Shown: piece by piece, positions 1 to 8,337 of the stretch
Layout: each line of letters begins with the position of its first letter
Numbering within the stretch: the first letter of the stretch is position 1
Source: Aciduricibacillus chroicocephali
GTDB lineage: Bacteria; Bacillota; Bacilli; Bacillales; Amphibacillaceae
Direction: 5' to 3'
Assembly: GCF_030762805.1 (NCBI RefSeq)
Contig: NZ_CP129113.1
Coordinates: 1,316,001-1,380,000, forward strand
Length of the DNA: 64,000 bases
Position numbers and translations under genes: made by a program
Notes under the pieces: model-generated
Told to the model about the DNA's origin: nothing
What the model saw: only the letters and a program-made list of their open reading frames with translations
Database searches by the model: none

Positions 1-792
1 GCTGAGGAAGTCGGTGTTGAATTGCATACAGGGTCAGCAGTTAAAAAGCTGTTTAAGGATAATGGCAGAATTACTGGATTACAACTAGATAATGGGGTCA
101 CCTATGAAGCGGATTATTACATTTCCAATATGGAAGTCATTCCGGCGTATGAACAATTATTAGATGAGAAAAGTCACTACATTGATAAAATCAAGAAAAA
201 GTTTGAGCCGGCTTGCTCGGGTCTTGTTATGCATCTAGGTGTTAAGAAGACTTATCCGCATCTGTCGCATCATAATTTCTTTTTCTCTGAAAACCTGCAT
301 GAACAAATGGACAAGGTTTTCAACAAGCATGAATTGCCAGAGGACCCCACAATCTATCTTGTTAATGTAAATAAAACGGATCCTTCTCAAGCGCCAGAAG
401 GTCATGAGAATTTGAAAGTGCTGCCCCATATTCCGTATATACAAGACAATCCATTTACTGAGAAAGACTATAAATTATTTGAAGAGCGGGTGCTGGGGAA
501 ACTGGAGCGTATGGGGCTTGAAGGTTTGCAGGCCAATATTGTAACTAAAGATGTATGGACTCCTCATGATATCCAAAATACATATTGGTCAGATCGAGGA
601 GCCATTTATGGAACGGTTTCCGACAAGAAGAAAAATCGCGGATTCAAGCACCCGAAACAGAGTGAACTCTATGATAATTTATATTTTGTCGGTGGTACGG
701 TTAACCCAGGAGGCGGATTGCCGATGGTAACTTTAAGTGGCCAACAAGTAAGTGAAAAAATTGCAAAAAGGGATTCTGTCAATGCTAAATGA
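1..792 (+). CDS. crtP: C30 carotenoid oxygenase (CrtP/CrtNb-type), C-terminal part, 5' end outside window
   Basis: The reading frame is open from base 1, so this is the C-terminal part of a flavin-dependent carotenoid desaturase/oxygenase. The end carries the family signature YFVGGTVNPGGGLPMVTLSG, where the FAD domain closes. The neighbours decide between desaturase (CrtN) and terminal oxidase (CrtP/CrtNb): an aldehyde dehydrogenase and a glycosyltransferase follow at once, as in staphyloxanthin-type pathways. The likely reaction is oxidation of the terminal methyl of 4,4'-diaponeurosporene or diapolycopene to an aldehyde, probably at the membrane. The stop overlaps the next start by 11 bases, so the two are co-translated. 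A CrtN-type desaturase is the alternative. Confidence 0.8.
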   Translation, partial: AEEVGVELHTGSAVKKLFKDNGRITGLQLDNGVTYEADYYISNMEVIPAYEQLLDEKSHYIDKIKKKFEPACSGLVMHLGVKKTYPHLSHHNFFFSENLHEQMDKVFNKHELPEDPTIYLVNVNKTDPSQAPEGHENLKVLPHIPYIQDNPFTEKDYKLFEERVLGKLERMGLEGLQANIVTKDVWTPHDIQNTYWSDRGAIYGTVSDKKKNRGFKHPKQSELYDNLYFVGGTVNPGGGLPMVTLSGQQVSEKIAKRDSVNAK

Positions 793-2164
793 TTGGACCA
801 AAATTCAACTCATGCAAAAAGAAGCAGTTAAGGAAGATCCGAAGAAATCGATAACTCAAGGTAAAGAGCAATTATCAATCATGAGACGCATGCTTACAGT
901 GCATCAGGATGAGTGGTTAGCAGCTTTAAGGCAGGATCTTGGAAAGTGCCAATTTGAAGGTTATGCTACAGAGCTTGCTGTACTGCTAAATGAAATCGAT
1001 TATCTTGAAAAGAAGATGGATTCATTTTTGAGAACACGCAAATCTTCAAGATGGAAATTTAATTCAATAACAAACAAGACGATTGTACGCCGTCCTTATG
1101 GAAGTGTATTGGTCATCAGTCCTTGGAATTATCCGTTGCAATTATCACTAATGCCTGTAATTGGTGCTATTACATGCGGAAATCGCTGCTTTCTCAAGCC
1201 TTCTGAGCATGCACCTGCGACTGCCGCTTTACTGGGACGCCTTGTTCCTGAATATTTTTCGGAAGACTGGATTGTTGTAGTGAACGGAGATGCTTCGGTT
1301 TCAAAAGCATTACTTGAACTGGATTGGGATTTCATATTTTTTACAGGCAGTGAGACGGTTGGTCGATCTGTTTATATGGAGGCTGCAAAATACCAAACCC
1401 CAGTCGTTCTCGAGCTAGGAGGTAAAAATCCATGCATTATAGATCAAAGTGGATTTACTGATGATGCGATTTGGAAAATAGTTTGGGGGAAGTTTTTAAA
1501 CGCCGGTCAGACTTGTGTGGCTCCAGATACGTTATTTGTAAATGAAGCCATTTATCCAGATGTCCTTAAAAAAATAAAAGATACAATTGAACTCTTTTAT
1601 GGAGGCAATCCTATAGAAAGTTCAGATTATGGTCGTATCATCCATGAAAATCATTTAAACAGGCTAAATGAATACTTAAAAGATGGAGAAGTGTATTTTG
1701 GAGGGGGAATTGATATAGGTGAACGCTACTTCTCCCCAACGGTTCTTACAAAAATCAGAAAAGATACACCTGTGCTGAGAGATGAGATATTCGGACCCAT
1801 ATTGCCAGTTGTTCCGTATGGAAATCTCAATAAGTTACTGGATGAATTGAGGGATTTTGATCCGCTTGCAGCATATATCTTTTCACGAGACAAAGATACA
1901 ATTGAAGAAGTATCCAAGAGGACTAAAACTCGTGCAATCGGTGTTAATGAAGTCATTCTACATGTCGCTGATCCGCGTATTGCATTTGGTGGTATTGGAA
2001 GTAGCGGTCTTGGCAGCTATCATGGCAAGGCAAGTATAGAGACGTTTACGTACGAACAGTTGATTTATGAAAGCCACGACTTTTTTAGACTTAATCAGCA
2101 GTTCCCTCCATATGATCCGAAACACTTTTCATTGCTACAAAAACTGCGCCGTTGGCTGATCTGA
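782..2164 (+). CDS. crtNc: C30 carotenoid aldehyde dehydrogenase (AldH/CrtNc type)
   Basis: Class 3-like NAD(P)+ aldehyde dehydrogenase of 460 residues. The general base is E211 in ELGGK and the nucleophile is C245 in GQTC. The C-terminal FGGIGSSGLGSYHGK stretch is typical of the family. In this operon it should oxidise the diapocarotenoid aldehyde made by the upstream oxygenase to the carboxylic acid that is then glycosylated. The ATG at 782 was chosen because AAAAAGGGA lies about 8 bases upstream; a GTG at 752 has no SD. The start sits inside the end of the upstream gene. A general fatty-aldehyde dehydrogenase is possible, but the neighbours argue for a carotenoid role. Confidence 0.8.
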   Translation: MLNDWTKIQLMQKEAVKEDPKKSITQGKEQLSIMRRMLTVHQDEWLAALRQDLGKCQFEGYATELAVLLNEIDYLEKKMDSFLRTRKSSRWKFNSITNKTIVRRPYGSVLVISPWNYPLQLSLMPVIGAITCGNRCFLKPSEHAPATAALLGRLVPEYFSEDWIVVVNGDASVSKALLELDWDFIFFTGSETVGRSVYMEAAKYQTPVVLELGGKNPCIIDQSGFTDDAIWKIVWGKFLNAGQTCVAPDTLFVNEAIYPDVLKKIKDTIELFYGGNPIESSDYGRIIHENHLNRLNEYLKDGEVYFGGGIDIGERYFSPTVLTKIRKDTPVLRDEIFGPILPVVPYGNLNKLLDELRDFDPLAAYIFSRDKDTIEEVSKRTKTRAIGVNEVILHVADPRIAFGGIGSSGLGSYHGKASIETFTYEQLIYESHDFFRLNQQFPPYDPKHFSLLQKLRRWLI

Positions 2165-2184
2165 GACAGGAAGGTGGAATTGAG

Positions 2185-3309
2185 TTGATGATGATATTAT
2201 GCAGCATTCTTATACTGGCCGGTCTTGTCTCAGGTTGGGTAATGTTTTGGCGTGTACCTGAACCAGGGAGGAAAAAGATAAATACTTCGATTAAAGAAAT
2301 ATCTTTAACAGTTATCATACCAGCGCGCAATGAAGAGAAAAGGATTTCCTATCTTCTTGAAACGTTGCAACAACAGAAGTTGAAAGTGGATGAAATCATC
2401 GTTGTTGATGATGGGTCAACTGATAGAACAAGAGATATTTCTATGGAATTTGGAGTAAAAGTTGTTCAGAACTCGGAATTGAATCCGGGTTGGAGCGGAA
2501 AATCACTTGCATGTTGGAATGGCGCAAAAGCTGCAAATGGAGATTTGCTGTTATTCATGGATGCGGATACGGTGCTTTCAGACGAAAAGGCAATTGGGAA
2601 AGTAATTGCAGCTTATCAATCTGAAGGGGGAACGGGCATCCTTTCCTTGCAACCATACCATGTTGTCCGCAAGTCTTTTGAAAATATCTCTTCTATTTTT
2701 AACATTATCGTTATGACTGGTGTAAATGCCTTTACAGTTTTTAAAAATAAATTTAGAAGTGCTGGTTCATTTGGTCCATTTATCCTTTGTAGAAGAGATG
2801 AATACTTCTACGCTGGAGGACATGAACATATTCAGGCTGCCATCATGGACGATTTGGCTCTTGGGGAAGCATTTCAGAACAAGCAGCTCCCAGTAAGATG
2901 TTTTGGGGGGAAAGGGATCGTCGGATACAGTATATATTCGGAAAGCCTCCATAGTTTGCTTGGTGGTTGGATTAAGAATTTTGCCACAGCTTCGAAATCT
3001 ACAAATCCATTTGTAATGACTATGATTAATAGTTGGATTGCTGGTGGTCTCGTTAATCTTTTGTTTATCATATGGTCTTTAATCGCTGTTCATGGAAGCT
3101 GGCATAATTATCTACTTCCTGTGATTCTATACACTGTATATGCAGTCCAATTCTATTTCTTGGCTAGGAAAACCGGCACATATAATTGGTGGGTGTATCC
3201 CATTTTTCCTTTGCTTATTATCGTATTTACAGGAACTTTTCTCACTTCTGTATACTTCACGAAAGTACGTAAAAGCGTAACCTGGAGAGGACGGAAAATT
3301 AAAGTATGA
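2185..3309 (+). CDS. crtQ: Glycosyltransferase family 2, 4,4'-diaponeurosporenoate glycosyltransferase-like
   Basis: GT2 membrane glycosyltransferase of about 374 residues. It has an N-terminal membrane segment (about 1-22), the nucleotide-sugar motif VVDDGSTDRT around residue 75, a metal-binding DAD in LLLFMDADTV, an acceptor-side MDDLALGEAF region and two or three hydrophobic helices at the C-terminus. It probably esterifies the carotenoid carboxylate with a sugar, the step performed by CrtQ in staphyloxanthin synthesis. AGGAAGGTGG lies 7 bases before TTG 2185; ATG 2188 or 2191 are alternatives. It starts just past the dehydrogenase stop and ends before a terminator, so it is the last gene of the operon. 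Confidence 0.78.
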   Translation: MMMILCSILILAGLVSGWVMFWRVPEPGRKKINTSIKEISLTVIIPARNEEKRISYLLETLQQQKLKVDEIIVVDDGSTDRTRDISMEFGVKVVQNSELNPGWSGKSLACWNGAKAANGDLLLFMDADTVLSDEKAIGKVIAAYQSEGGTGILSLQPYHVVRKSFENISSIFNIIVMTGVNAFTVFKNKFRSAGSFGPFILCRRDEYFYAGGHEHIQAAIMDDLALGEAFQNKQLPVRCFGGKGIVGYSIYSESLHSLLGGWIKNFATASKSTNPFVMTMINSWIAGGLVNLLFIIWSLIAVHGSWHNYLLPVILYTVYAVQFYFLARKTGTYNWWVYPIFPLLIIVFTGTFLTSVYFTKVRKSVTWRGRKIKV

Positions 3310-3317
3310 TCGTTCAT

Positions 3318-3352
3318 AAAACCATGCGGATAAATGATATCTGTATGGTTTT
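3318..3352 (+). terminator. Intrinsic terminator of the carotenoid operon
   Basis: A 14-bp stem containing G-U pairs (arms 3318-3331 and 3339-3352, loop of 7) starts with AAAACCAT, ends in ATGGTTTT and runs into a T/A-rich tail. It lies 9 bases after the glycosyltransferase stop. Confidence 0.7.
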
Positions 3353-3430
3353 AAATTTTGCCGACTAGTTTTAAATGGTGAATATTGTATAATATGGGAG
3401 TGGTTCAGTATTAAAGAAGGAGGGATCAAT

Positions 3431-3742
3431 ATGCTTACAATGATCAGTTTGATTTTAGGATTTGCAGCGTGGATCATTGCTATATTAAATCTACGGAAAA
3501 AGCGAAAACATAATAATGAAAAAAGAAGGTTCATACTAACTATTATAAGCTTTTCCTCATGCGTGTGTTCTCTCTGTATTTATATTTTTGATTTAACGAA
3601 TCTGGTGAAAATTGAGGACTGGACTGCTCTTATGGATATTAGTCCAACTGGTGCCATGGCAGCGTTTATACTATCAATCATGACGATTATATTGAATATA
3701 TTGAGTTTAATGCTCTTTACTGGCGGAACAGCAACCGATTAA
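3431..3742 (+). CDS. Small membrane protein of unknown function
   Basis: Encodes 103 residues with three hydrophobic stretches (about 2-20, 37-55 and 73-97) and a very basic patch (LRKKRKHNNEKRR) after the first one. This suggests a small multi-pass membrane protein with a cytoplasmic basic loop. AAGAAGGAGGGA precedes the ATG by about 6 bases, and a TATAAT lies at 3388-3393, although no good -35 is visible. I do not recognise the family and propose no function. It stands alone between the carotenoid terminator and a long non-coding gap. Confidence 0.6.
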   Translation: MLTMISLILGFAAWIIAILNLRKKRKHNNEKRRFILTIISFSSCVCSLCIYIFDLTNLVKIEDWTALMDISPTGAMAAFILSIMTIILNILSLMLFTGGTATD

Positions 3743-4387
3743 ATTAGTAGTTAGAAGGATTAACATTATAGTCGGTATTTTGAACTTTATCTGTAAATAG
3801 GTAACAGAAGAGATAGAACAAAATCGGGGCTTTAATTAAGACCAAAAATCTATTCTTTTAAGTAAAAATGAACTAGATAAATGAGCGGCTTGCTCTATAA
3901 ATTAGGGCAGGATAAGTCGCTTTCTTATAGCACTAATATTTGGTTTACATAACCTCATAATTATTAGGAAGTTCAAAACAATCAACAAGTGATGAAGATG
4001 TGGACATTTTTAAGGTAACCAATAGATCAGAGTAGCTAAAAGTTATTAGCAATTGGCTGCTTAATAATAAGGTATAAGACAATCCACTTTTATAGGGCTA
4101 AACGGAAAGGAAACTTCTGAGAAACAAGATTAGCACTTGAAATTTAAAAAGAGCTTAAGAAAAGGAAGATTGAAGAAATTAAAATATTTATTGATTTATC
4201 AATTTCTCTAAAAGTAGGGAACAGGAAGTGATCAAACAGATGTAGGGCTTTTCAGAGGTAAATTAGATTTGGCAATAATTCTAGAAGTTCCTGCAATAAG
4301 AAAGACAAACGACTTTCATCTTGATTTTCGACCAAGAAAGTATGATGTAAGATAAAGACAAACTGATTTAAACGAGGAGGTAGAATT
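3743..4387. other. 645-bp gap with decayed coding scraps
   Basis: No intact gene is seen. Short stop-free runs on the plus strand look like relics. One reads SKQSTSDEDVDIFKVTNRSE from about 3970 and is then broken by stops. Another, of about 45 codons, ends at 4355 and includes RGKLDLAIILEVPAIRKTND. I cannot assign either to a family. An interrupted stem-loop sits at 3885-3920 (arms GCGGCTT/AAGTCGC with an inner GCTCT/AGGGC). The last 20 bases hold the SD of the next gene. Confidence 0.4.
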
Positions 4388-5272
4388 TTGTTCAAAAATT
4401 CTAATGGTCAGGTGAGAGCCGGCTGGCTTATATTGTTCGCCTTTATTGCAGTATTCATAGGCCAAGGTATTCTCACAGCAGGTGGTTATTCACTGTTGTA
4501 TCTTCTTAATGCGCCTGGAACTAACTCTAGTTACGAGGGGGTTCCATTTACAATTGCTGATCTATATCCTTGGAATTCGTTCGTTATATATGGTGGAGCA
4601 GAAATAGGAACGATTCTTTTTACTATACTGATATGGTGCTTTGTTAATAAGAAGCCGCTCCATCAGCTTGGAATCAAATGGGTAGGAAAAGATGCTCTTT
4701 TTGGTTTCCTGCTTGGTACCTTGTCAATCAGTATGCTTTTCCTAATTCTTTTTGCTACAGGTTTAGTAGAACTAAGAAGTAGTTTGGCCAGCCCATCCTT
4801 TTCAATATATACACTAATAACGTTTCTCTTTTATATTTTGGTGGGGGTATCGGAAGAGATATTTTTTAGAGGATACATTATGTCGACTATGCAAGAACGG
4901 GGGAATCCAAAATGGTTAATCTATCTCGTCTCGGCAATTATATTCAGCCTAATGCACGGGTTGAATCCTAATATTAGTGTGTTGGGTATTATAAATATCG
5001 CCCTTGTCGGTTTATTGTTCGCATACATGTTCAGCGTAACGAAAAACCTTTGGTTGCCAATCGGATATCATATCGCATGGAACTACTTTCAAGGAAGTAT
5101 ATTCGGTTTCGCTGTCAGTGGGACCGAGCCGAGAAGTATATATGATCCTATCGTTTCTAATAACCATGACTGGATTACTGGTGGAACATTCGGGCTTGAA
5201 GGTGGCATATTGACAACGCTCATACTCATAATTGGTTATGTCGTGACAAGAATTTATATGAAATTCAGATGA
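4388..5272 (+). CDS. CPBP family intramembrane metalloprotease (Abi/Rce1-like)
   Basis: Multi-pass membrane protein of 294 residues with the three CPBP motifs: EExxxR in SEEIFFRG (E156, E157, R161), the second-motif histidine H190 in FSLMHGLNPN, and HxxxN in GYHIAWN (H228, N232). These residues form the metal and catalytic site of Rce1-like proteases. Substrates in Bacillus are mostly unknown; family roles include bacteriocin self-immunity and anti-sigma or membrane-protein processing. AGGAGG at 4375-4380 lies 7 bases before TTG 4388, which fixes the start. The gene stands alone. No bacteriocin gene is seen nearby, so I do not claim an immunity role. Confidence 0.85.
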   Translation: MFKNSNGQVRAGWLILFAFIAVFIGQGILTAGGYSLLYLLNAPGTNSSYEGVPFTIADLYPWNSFVIYGGAEIGTILFTILIWCFVNKKPLHQLGIKWVGKDALFGFLLGTLSISMLFLILFATGLVELRSSLASPSFSIYTLITFLFYILVGVSEEIFFRGYIMSTMQERGNPKWLIYLVSAIIFSLMHGLNPNISVLGIINIALVGLLFAYMFSVTKNLWLPIGYHIAWNYFQGSIFGFAVSGTEPRSIYDPIVSNNHDWITGGTFGLEGGILTTLILIIGYVVTRIYMKFR

Positions 5273-5300
5273 AGTAAAAATCGTAATAAGTTTAAATATT

Positions 5301-5405
5301 TTCGATAATCTAAATCAGTTGAATGCTAAAGAGGATAAGTAGCAATCTTTCATCGACGATTTAATGGAGCTATGCAAATTTAAAATGAAATTAATAGATT
5401 GTTGA
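5301..5405 (+). pseudogene. Possible short gene relic before the ABC transporter
   Basis: In the 225-bp gap one plus frame reads as ordinary protein (FDNLNQLNAKEDK, stop, QSFIDDLMELCKFKMK) for 34 codons with a single internal TAG. It has no SD or start and no family I recognise. It may be the tail of a deleted gene or chance. Confidence 0.2.
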
Positions 5406-5497
5406 TTTCCAAATTTATTCATTTTAGTGTTTATTTTGAACTAATTGTATAGTAAGGTTTAACTATTCAGTTTATTCAAATGAAGGGAGAAGAGGTA

Positions 5498-6397
5498 TTG
5501 ACCTTAATATTGAATCACGTTACAAAACAATTCGGCAGCCATACAGCTGTGAATGATTTGAGTATCGAAATCCCCGAAAGAGAAATGTTTGGATTCCTTG
5601 GTGGAAATGGGGCTGGTAAGACTACAACATTCCGAATGATTCTTGGCCTGATTGATAAAACGGCTGGAAAGATTACTTGGAATGGTGAAAGCATTAGCTA
5701 TAACAAAAGCCATTTAATCGGCTATTTGCCAGAAGAACGTGGCCTTTATCCAAAACTAAAAGTCAGAGATCAGCTGATTTATTTAGGTAAACTTCGAGGC
5801 ATGAGCAAAGTAGATGCTCTTTTAGAACTTAAAAAGTGGCTTGAACGTTTTAAAATTCCCGAGTATTTGGATAAAAAAGTTGAAGAACTGTCAAAGGGCA
5901 ACCAACAGAAAATTCAATTCATCTCCGCTGTCATACATAAACCTCAGCTGCTAATTCTGGATGAGCCCTTCAGTGGACTTGACCCAATTAACGTTGAGAT
6001 GCTTAAGGAAGCCATTGTTGACTTAAAAGACAAAGGCACTTCCATAGTATTTTCCTCTCATCAAATGAGTCATGTAGAAGAGTTGTGCAGACATCTTTGC
6101 ATTCTGCAAAAAGGCAGACCAGTAGTACAAGGCAACCTTCGGGATATTAAACAATCTTTCGGAAGGAAAAATCTGATTATACATGGCCAAGGTTCTTTTG
6201 AATCTCTAAAAAATCATCCTGGTGTAAACAAGTACAGGCCGGTTGCGGAGGGCTGCGAATTGCAGATTACAGATGAAAGTGTGTCACAAGAAATTTTTTC
6301 TGCTTTGCGCGATTTTCGTTTTATACGCAAGTTTGAACTTGAAGAGCCTACGTTGAATGATATCTTTATCGAAAAGGTAGGGGCTTCCTATGCATAA
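5498..6397 (+). CDS. yhaQ: ABC transporter ATP-binding protein, YhaQ/NatA-like
   Basis: ATPase of about 299 residues. Walker A GGNGAGKTT is at residues 35-42, the signature LSKGNQQ near 131 and Walker B LLILDEP with D155/E156, followed by the switch histidine in SSHQMSHVEE. The roughly 75-residue C-terminal extension is typical of the B. subtilis YhaQ/NatA branch. It should energise the partner permease that overlaps its stop. The family is linked to Na+ or drug/cation efflux; the substrate here is unknown. TTG 5498 was preferred over ATG 5480 because the purine-rich SD (AGGGAGA) lies between them and the homologous N-terminus begins there. Confidence 0.82.
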   Translation: MTLILNHVTKQFGSHTAVNDLSIEIPEREMFGFLGGNGAGKTTTFRMILGLIDKTAGKITWNGESISYNKSHLIGYLPEERGLYPKLKVRDQLIYLGKLRGMSKVDALLELKKWLERFKIPEYLDKKVEELSKGNQQKIQFISAVIHKPQLLILDEPFSGLDPINVEMLKEAIVDLKDKGTSIVFSSHQMSHVEELCRHLCILQKGRPVVQGNLRDIKQSFGRKNLIIHGQGSFESLKNHPGVNKYRPVAEGCELQITDESVSQEIFSALRDFRFIRKFELEEPTLNDIFIEKVGASYA

Positions 6398-7634
6398 ATT
6401 CTGGATAATTCTTACGCATACGTTCATTAACCGGATTAAGACGAAAACTTTTCTCATAAGTACAGTGCTTACCCTGGTGCTTATCGTTGGATTCGCCAAT
6501 TTTAATAAAATTGCTGATTTGTTTTCTGGCAAAGAAGAAAAGATAGCTGTCCTCGATGGTACTGAACAGCTTTTCCCGCATTTAAAGAAGATTGCTGAAC
6601 TGACGAACGACAGAATTAAACTTGTTTCCGCAGAAGGATCTGAAAAGAAATTAAAGAAGGATGTTTTGAACGGCGACTACGAAGCACTTGTAAAAGTTTC
6701 CTTTGATCAAAGGAATATGCCAAGAGCAGTCATATATAGTGAGAAAGCCGGAGATTCGAATTACAAAAATGCCATTATTCAAGGTCTGCAGCAAATTAAA
6801 GTTGATATGGCAACAGAGAAAACAGGTATAGACCAGGCTGTGATAAATGAGATTCAAACTCCTGTCCATGTTGAAAATATTGCTTTGGATGCAAATGCTA
6901 AGACTGAGCAGGAACTGAATCAGACTCGAGGCATTGTATATGCCATGCTATTTTTGCTTTATATGCTTGTAATAAATTACGGTATGATGATTGCTCAAGA
7001 TGTAGCAAATGAAAAATCCTCACGAGTAATGGAAATTCTTATATCAAGCGTATCTCCCGTAACACATATGTTTGCAAAAATCGTAGGAATTGCACTTCTT
7101 GGTCTTACGCAAATTATTATATTTGCAGGTGTAGGGTACGCATTGGTTTCTGCAAAAGCAGGGGAAAAAGGAGGCATGTTCGAAGCCTTTGGTCTCCATG
7201 ATATTTCTGTATCCATCTATATTTATGCAGTTGTTTTTTTCTTATTGGGATACTTGCTTTATGCAACACTTGCCGCAATGCTGGGATCGCTCGTAAGTCG
7301 AGTAGAAGATGTGCAACAGCTTATGACCCCAATGATTTTCCTCATCATGATTGCTTTTTTCATAGCCCTTTTCGGATTGGAGGCACCAGACGCAACATTC
7401 GTAACGGTAAGCTCATTCATTCCATTTTTTACCCCTATGATTATGTTCATGCGAATTGGAATGCTTGATATACCGTTATGGGAGACGATTTTGTCGCTTG
7501 GAATCCTTTGTGCAACAATTGTTCTCATTGCTGTAGTTGGAGCTCGAGTTTATAGAGGTGGCGTCCTTATGTATGGTAAATCAAGTTCTTTGAAGGATTT
7601 TAAAAAGGCAATTGCGTTATCTAAGAAAAATTAA
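6390..7634 (+). CDS. yhaP: ABC transporter permease, YhaP/NatB-like
   Basis: ABC-2 type permease of 414 residues. It has one N-terminal membrane helix (about 18-38), a large extracytoplasmic domain of about 140 residues, then a cluster of about five helices from residue 185 onward. The family motif ANEKSSRVMEILISSVSP is found at the start of that cluster. The start overlaps the ATPase stop by 8 bases, so the pair is translationally coupled and should form one exporter. A strong terminator follows, so the operon has two genes. Exported substrate unknown; Na+ or antimicrobial export is the family precedent. Confidence 0.82.
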   Translation: MHKFWIILTHTFINRIKTKTFLISTVLTLVLIVGFANFNKIADLFSGKEEKIAVLDGTEQLFPHLKKIAELTNDRIKLVSAEGSEKKLKKDVLNGDYEALVKVSFDQRNMPRAVIYSEKAGDSNYKNAIIQGLQQIKVDMATEKTGIDQAVINEIQTPVHVENIALDANAKTEQELNQTRGIVYAMLFLLYMLVINYGMMIAQDVANEKSSRVMEILISSVSPVTHMFAKIVGIALLGLTQIIIFAGVGYALVSAKAGEKGGMFEAFGLHDISVSIYIYAVVFFLLGYLLYATLAAMLGSLVSRVEDVQQLMTPMIFLIMIAFFIALFGLEAPDATFVTVSSFIPFFTPMIMFMRIGMLDIPLWETILSLGILCATIVLIAVVGARVYRGGVLMYGKSSSLKDFKKAIALSKKN

Positions 7635-7662
7635 GAAATGGACAATACCAAATTATAATAGC

Positions 7663-7694
7663 AAGGCTTGCTTTATTAAAAGCAAGCCTTTTTC
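7663..7694 (+). terminator. Intrinsic terminator of the YhaQP operon
   Basis: Perfect 12-bp stem AAGGCTTGCTTT / AAAGCAAGCCTT with a 4-base loop, followed by TTTTTC. Confidence 0.85.
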
Positions 7695-7723
7695 TATTTG
7701 TAAAACCAATACTATTTCAATAT

Positions 7724-8119
7724 CTATTTCCTTTTATGAATATTCTCCGTACCAACAGCATTCAATGCTGCCTCATAGTAAGAGCATTTCTGTTCAATAA
7801 GCTTCATAGCTTCTTCAAGTTCATTAAGCTGTGCTTGGACCGTTGCTTTTCTTTCCAGGAACATATCGTATCTTTCTTGCAAAGTGGAGTCACCCTCTGA
7901 ACACCAGTCAATGAATGTCTTAATTTCCTTGATCGCCATGCCGGTAGATTTTAGACATTCAATTACTTTCAAAGCTTCAATATCCGTTTCCTTGAATACT
8001 CTAGTGCCGTTAGGTTTACGCTCTACAAATGGCATAAGCCCTTCCTTGTCATAATAGCGCAATGTATATACAGTAAGATTTAACTTACTAGCAGCTTCAC
8101 TAATAGAGTAAGTCTTCAT
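7724..8119 (-). CDS. adhR: MerR-family regulator, AdhR/NmlR-like
   Basis: Encodes 131 residues: an N-terminal winged HTH (about 3-70, with LTVYTLRYYDKEGLMP) and a C-terminal coiled coil. C55 matches the conserved single cysteine that makes AdhR/NmlR-type MerR proteins sense reactive aldehydes. It is divergent from an adhA-like alcohol dehydrogenase, the same pairing as B. subtilis adhR-adhA. The intergenic region carries a MerR-type promoter with a 19-bp spacer in the adhA direction. The start was moved 40 codons downstream from the longest frame, because GGAGAGGAAC lies just before this ATG and the HTH begins here. Confidence 0.8.
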   Translation of the reverse strand: MKTYSISEAASKLNLTVYTLRYYDKEGLMPFVERKPNGTRVFKETDIEALKVIECLKSTGMAIKEIKTFIDWCSEGDSTLQERYDMFLERKATVQAQLNELEEAMKLIEQKCSYYEAALNAVGTENIHKRK

Positions 8120-8241
8120 AATTATTGTTCCTCTCCAATTTTTACAACTTAATATAATGGATGGGATTTTAACATTAGAGTGTTTACATGTCAAAGTGTT
8201 GTATTGATGCATTGTAAATTGGTTATTCCAAGAGTCCAAGC

Positions 8242-8272
8242 TTGACCTAGAGTGAACTATAGGGTTTAAACT
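8242..8272 (+). promoter_or_regulatory. MerR-type promoter and operator of adhA
   Basis: The -35 TTGACC (8242-8247) and -10 TAAACT (8267-8272) are separated by 19 bp, the over-long spacer typical of promoters activated by MerR proteins through DNA untwisting. An imperfect 18-bp dyad CCTAGAGTGAACTATAGG (8246-8263) fills the spacer, the usual MerR dimer site. The site points toward adhA and lies about 120 bp from the MerR gene start. Confidence 0.8.
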
Positions 8273-8280
8273 AGATTTTA

Positions 8281-8307
8281 CAAGAGGAAGGAATAGGGGT
8301 CCTCTTG
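8281..8307 (+). other. Stem-loop in the adhA 5' leader
   Basis: CAAGAGGA (8281-8288) pairs with TCCTCTTG (8300-8307) across an 11-base loop. It begins about 9 bases after the -10 box, so the transcript would start with this hairpin. It has no T run. A 5' stabilising hairpin is more likely than a terminator. Confidence 0.45.
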
Positions 8308-8337
8308 CATATTAATGATAGTTGGAGGGTTACATTC

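Noticed and set aside
752-781. GTG 752 as the start of the aldehyde dehydrogenase
   Set aside because: No SD precedes it, while ATG 782 has a purine-rich SD at the right distance.
3885-3920. Interrupted stem-loop as a riboswitch or small RNA
   Set aside because: The stem is short and bulged, no known riboswitch core is seen, and the next gene is 470 bases away.
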